This document shows positions 14,729 through 15,241 of a stretch of 15,241 nucleotides of DNA, in pieces (the stretch's first letter is position 1; the number at the start of each line of letters is the position of its first letter). The stretch comes from JBATTK01 sp049670505 (GTDB taxonomy: Bacteria > Bacteroidota > Bacteroidia > Flavobacteriales > Flavobacteriaceae): NCBI GenBank assembly GCA_049670505.1, contig JBATTK010000112.1:1-15241 (forward strand), given 5' to 3'. Both the position numbers and the translations under genes were made by a program. The notes below the pieces were generated by a model that did not search any database, was not told the DNA's origin, and worked only from the letters and a program-made list of their open reading frames with translations.

Positions 14729-14772
14729 ACATCGATTATAATACACTTAACAATAAAAATTAAATAGTAGCC

Positions 14773-15241
14773 ATGGCACATTTATCAGATTTTAATATTG
14801 AAAAACGTTATAAGGCAGTCGTTAAAAATACATCACGGCTAACGCCACCGGACACCGAAGAAGTGCGTGAGATCGTACTTGAAGTGAAAGATCCGGAATT
14901 TGAATGCGAAGTGGACCAAAGCTTCGGAGTATTGCTGAACACCAAAGGCGATTTTGGAAATAAACTCCATCATAGGCTCTATAGTGTGGCCGATTTACCA
15001 AAGCGAATCAAAGGGAACCCGGAACTTACCATGTTAGTGAAACGCTGTTCTTACGTTGATGAATTCAGTGGAGAAAAATATCAAGGGGTAGCTTCAAATT
15101 ATCTATGCAATCGCAAAAAAGGCGATGAAATCACCCTTACCGGCCCTTTTAAGTTGCCTTTTATGGTTCCGCAGGACAAGACTGCTAATTTAATCCTCAT
15201 TGGGATGGGTACAGGTATTGCACCTTTCCGGGCCTTTATTA
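14773..15241 (+). CDS. Plant-type ferredoxin-NAD(P)H reductase-like flavoprotein (3' end outside window)
   Basis: Moves electrons between a one-electron carrier such as ferredoxin and NAD(P)H. The visible 156 codons hold the FAD-binding domain with HRLYSVAD (R68 to S71), the FAD-loop GVASNYLCNRKKGDEITLTG from about residue 105, and the start of the nicotinamide domain with GMGTGIAPFR (144-153). These are the signatures of plant-type FNR. No N-terminal [2Fe-2S] domain or membrane helix is present, so it is not NqrF. The remaining NADP-binding half, including the C-terminal residues that help choose NADP or NAD, lies beyond the edge. It follows the Cys-rich gene after 44 bases without a visible terminator, so it probably belongs to the same operon and may use the ferredoxin reduced by NifJ. 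Confidence 0.88.
   Translation, partial: MAHLSDFNIEKRYKAVVKNTSRLTPPDTEEVREIVLEVKDPEFECEVDQSFGVLLNTKGDFGNKLHHRLYSVADLPKRIKGNPELTMLVKRCSYVDEFSGEKYQGVASNYLCNRKKGDEITLTGPFKLPFMVPQDKTANLILIGMGTGIAPFRAFI

Overview
The window looks like chromosomal DNA from a marine-type Flavobacteriia (Bacteroidetes). The signs are an IS1182-like element of the kind found there, a SusC/TonB-receptor-style carboxypeptidase-regulatory domain, a lipoprotein with an Asn/acidic-rich stretch after the lipobox, AT-rich intergenic DNA, a Bacteroidetes-type -7 promoter element, and no evident reliance on Shine-Dalgarno sites. No rRNA, tRNA or CRISPR was seen.

Left part (1 to about 4560) is accessory and partly decayed. An IS1182-family transposase on the minus strand runs off the left edge. 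It lies against a repeat-rich stretch with hairpins. Two AT-rich single genes follow on the minus strand: a cysteine-containing lipoprotein and a secreted netrin/TIMP-like protein. Around them are related short motifs (GTTGTAGCA, GTTGTAC and their complements) next to ATATA-type arms, together with a remnant of a tyrosine recombinase C-terminus. Then come two pseudogenes meeting tail to tail: the frameshifted start of a TonB-dependent receptor (plus strand) and the broken C-terminal part of an RND-efflux membrane fusion protein (minus strand).

Right part (4560 to the end) is one long plus-strand energy-metabolism locus with tight spacing and several stop/start overlaps: a small HEPN-domain gene, a very large pyruvate:ferredoxin oxidoreductase (nifJ, 1655 residues, with a C-terminal ferredoxin-like domain), rnfC, rnfD, rnfG, rnfE, rnfA, a 74-residue cysteine-rich membrane protein, and the start of a plant-type ferredoxin-NAD(P)H reductase-like gene cut by the right edge. 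A candidate promoter ahead of the HEPN gene has an FNR-like palindrome (TGAT-N4-ATCA) placed as expected for an oxygen-responsive activator.

Working model (inference): the NifJ protein oxidises a 2-oxoacid such as pyruvate and passes low-potential electrons to ferredoxin or through its own C-terminal cluster. The Rnf membrane complex couples ferredoxin and NAD to ion transport, and the FNR-like enzyme gives a soluble route between ferredoxin and NAD(P)H. No rnfB is seen; nifJ occupies the place directly upstream of rnfC where rnfB often lies in Bacteroidetes. The missing RnfB, the enlarged PFOR, and the NqrM-like small protein are the most interesting points of the window.
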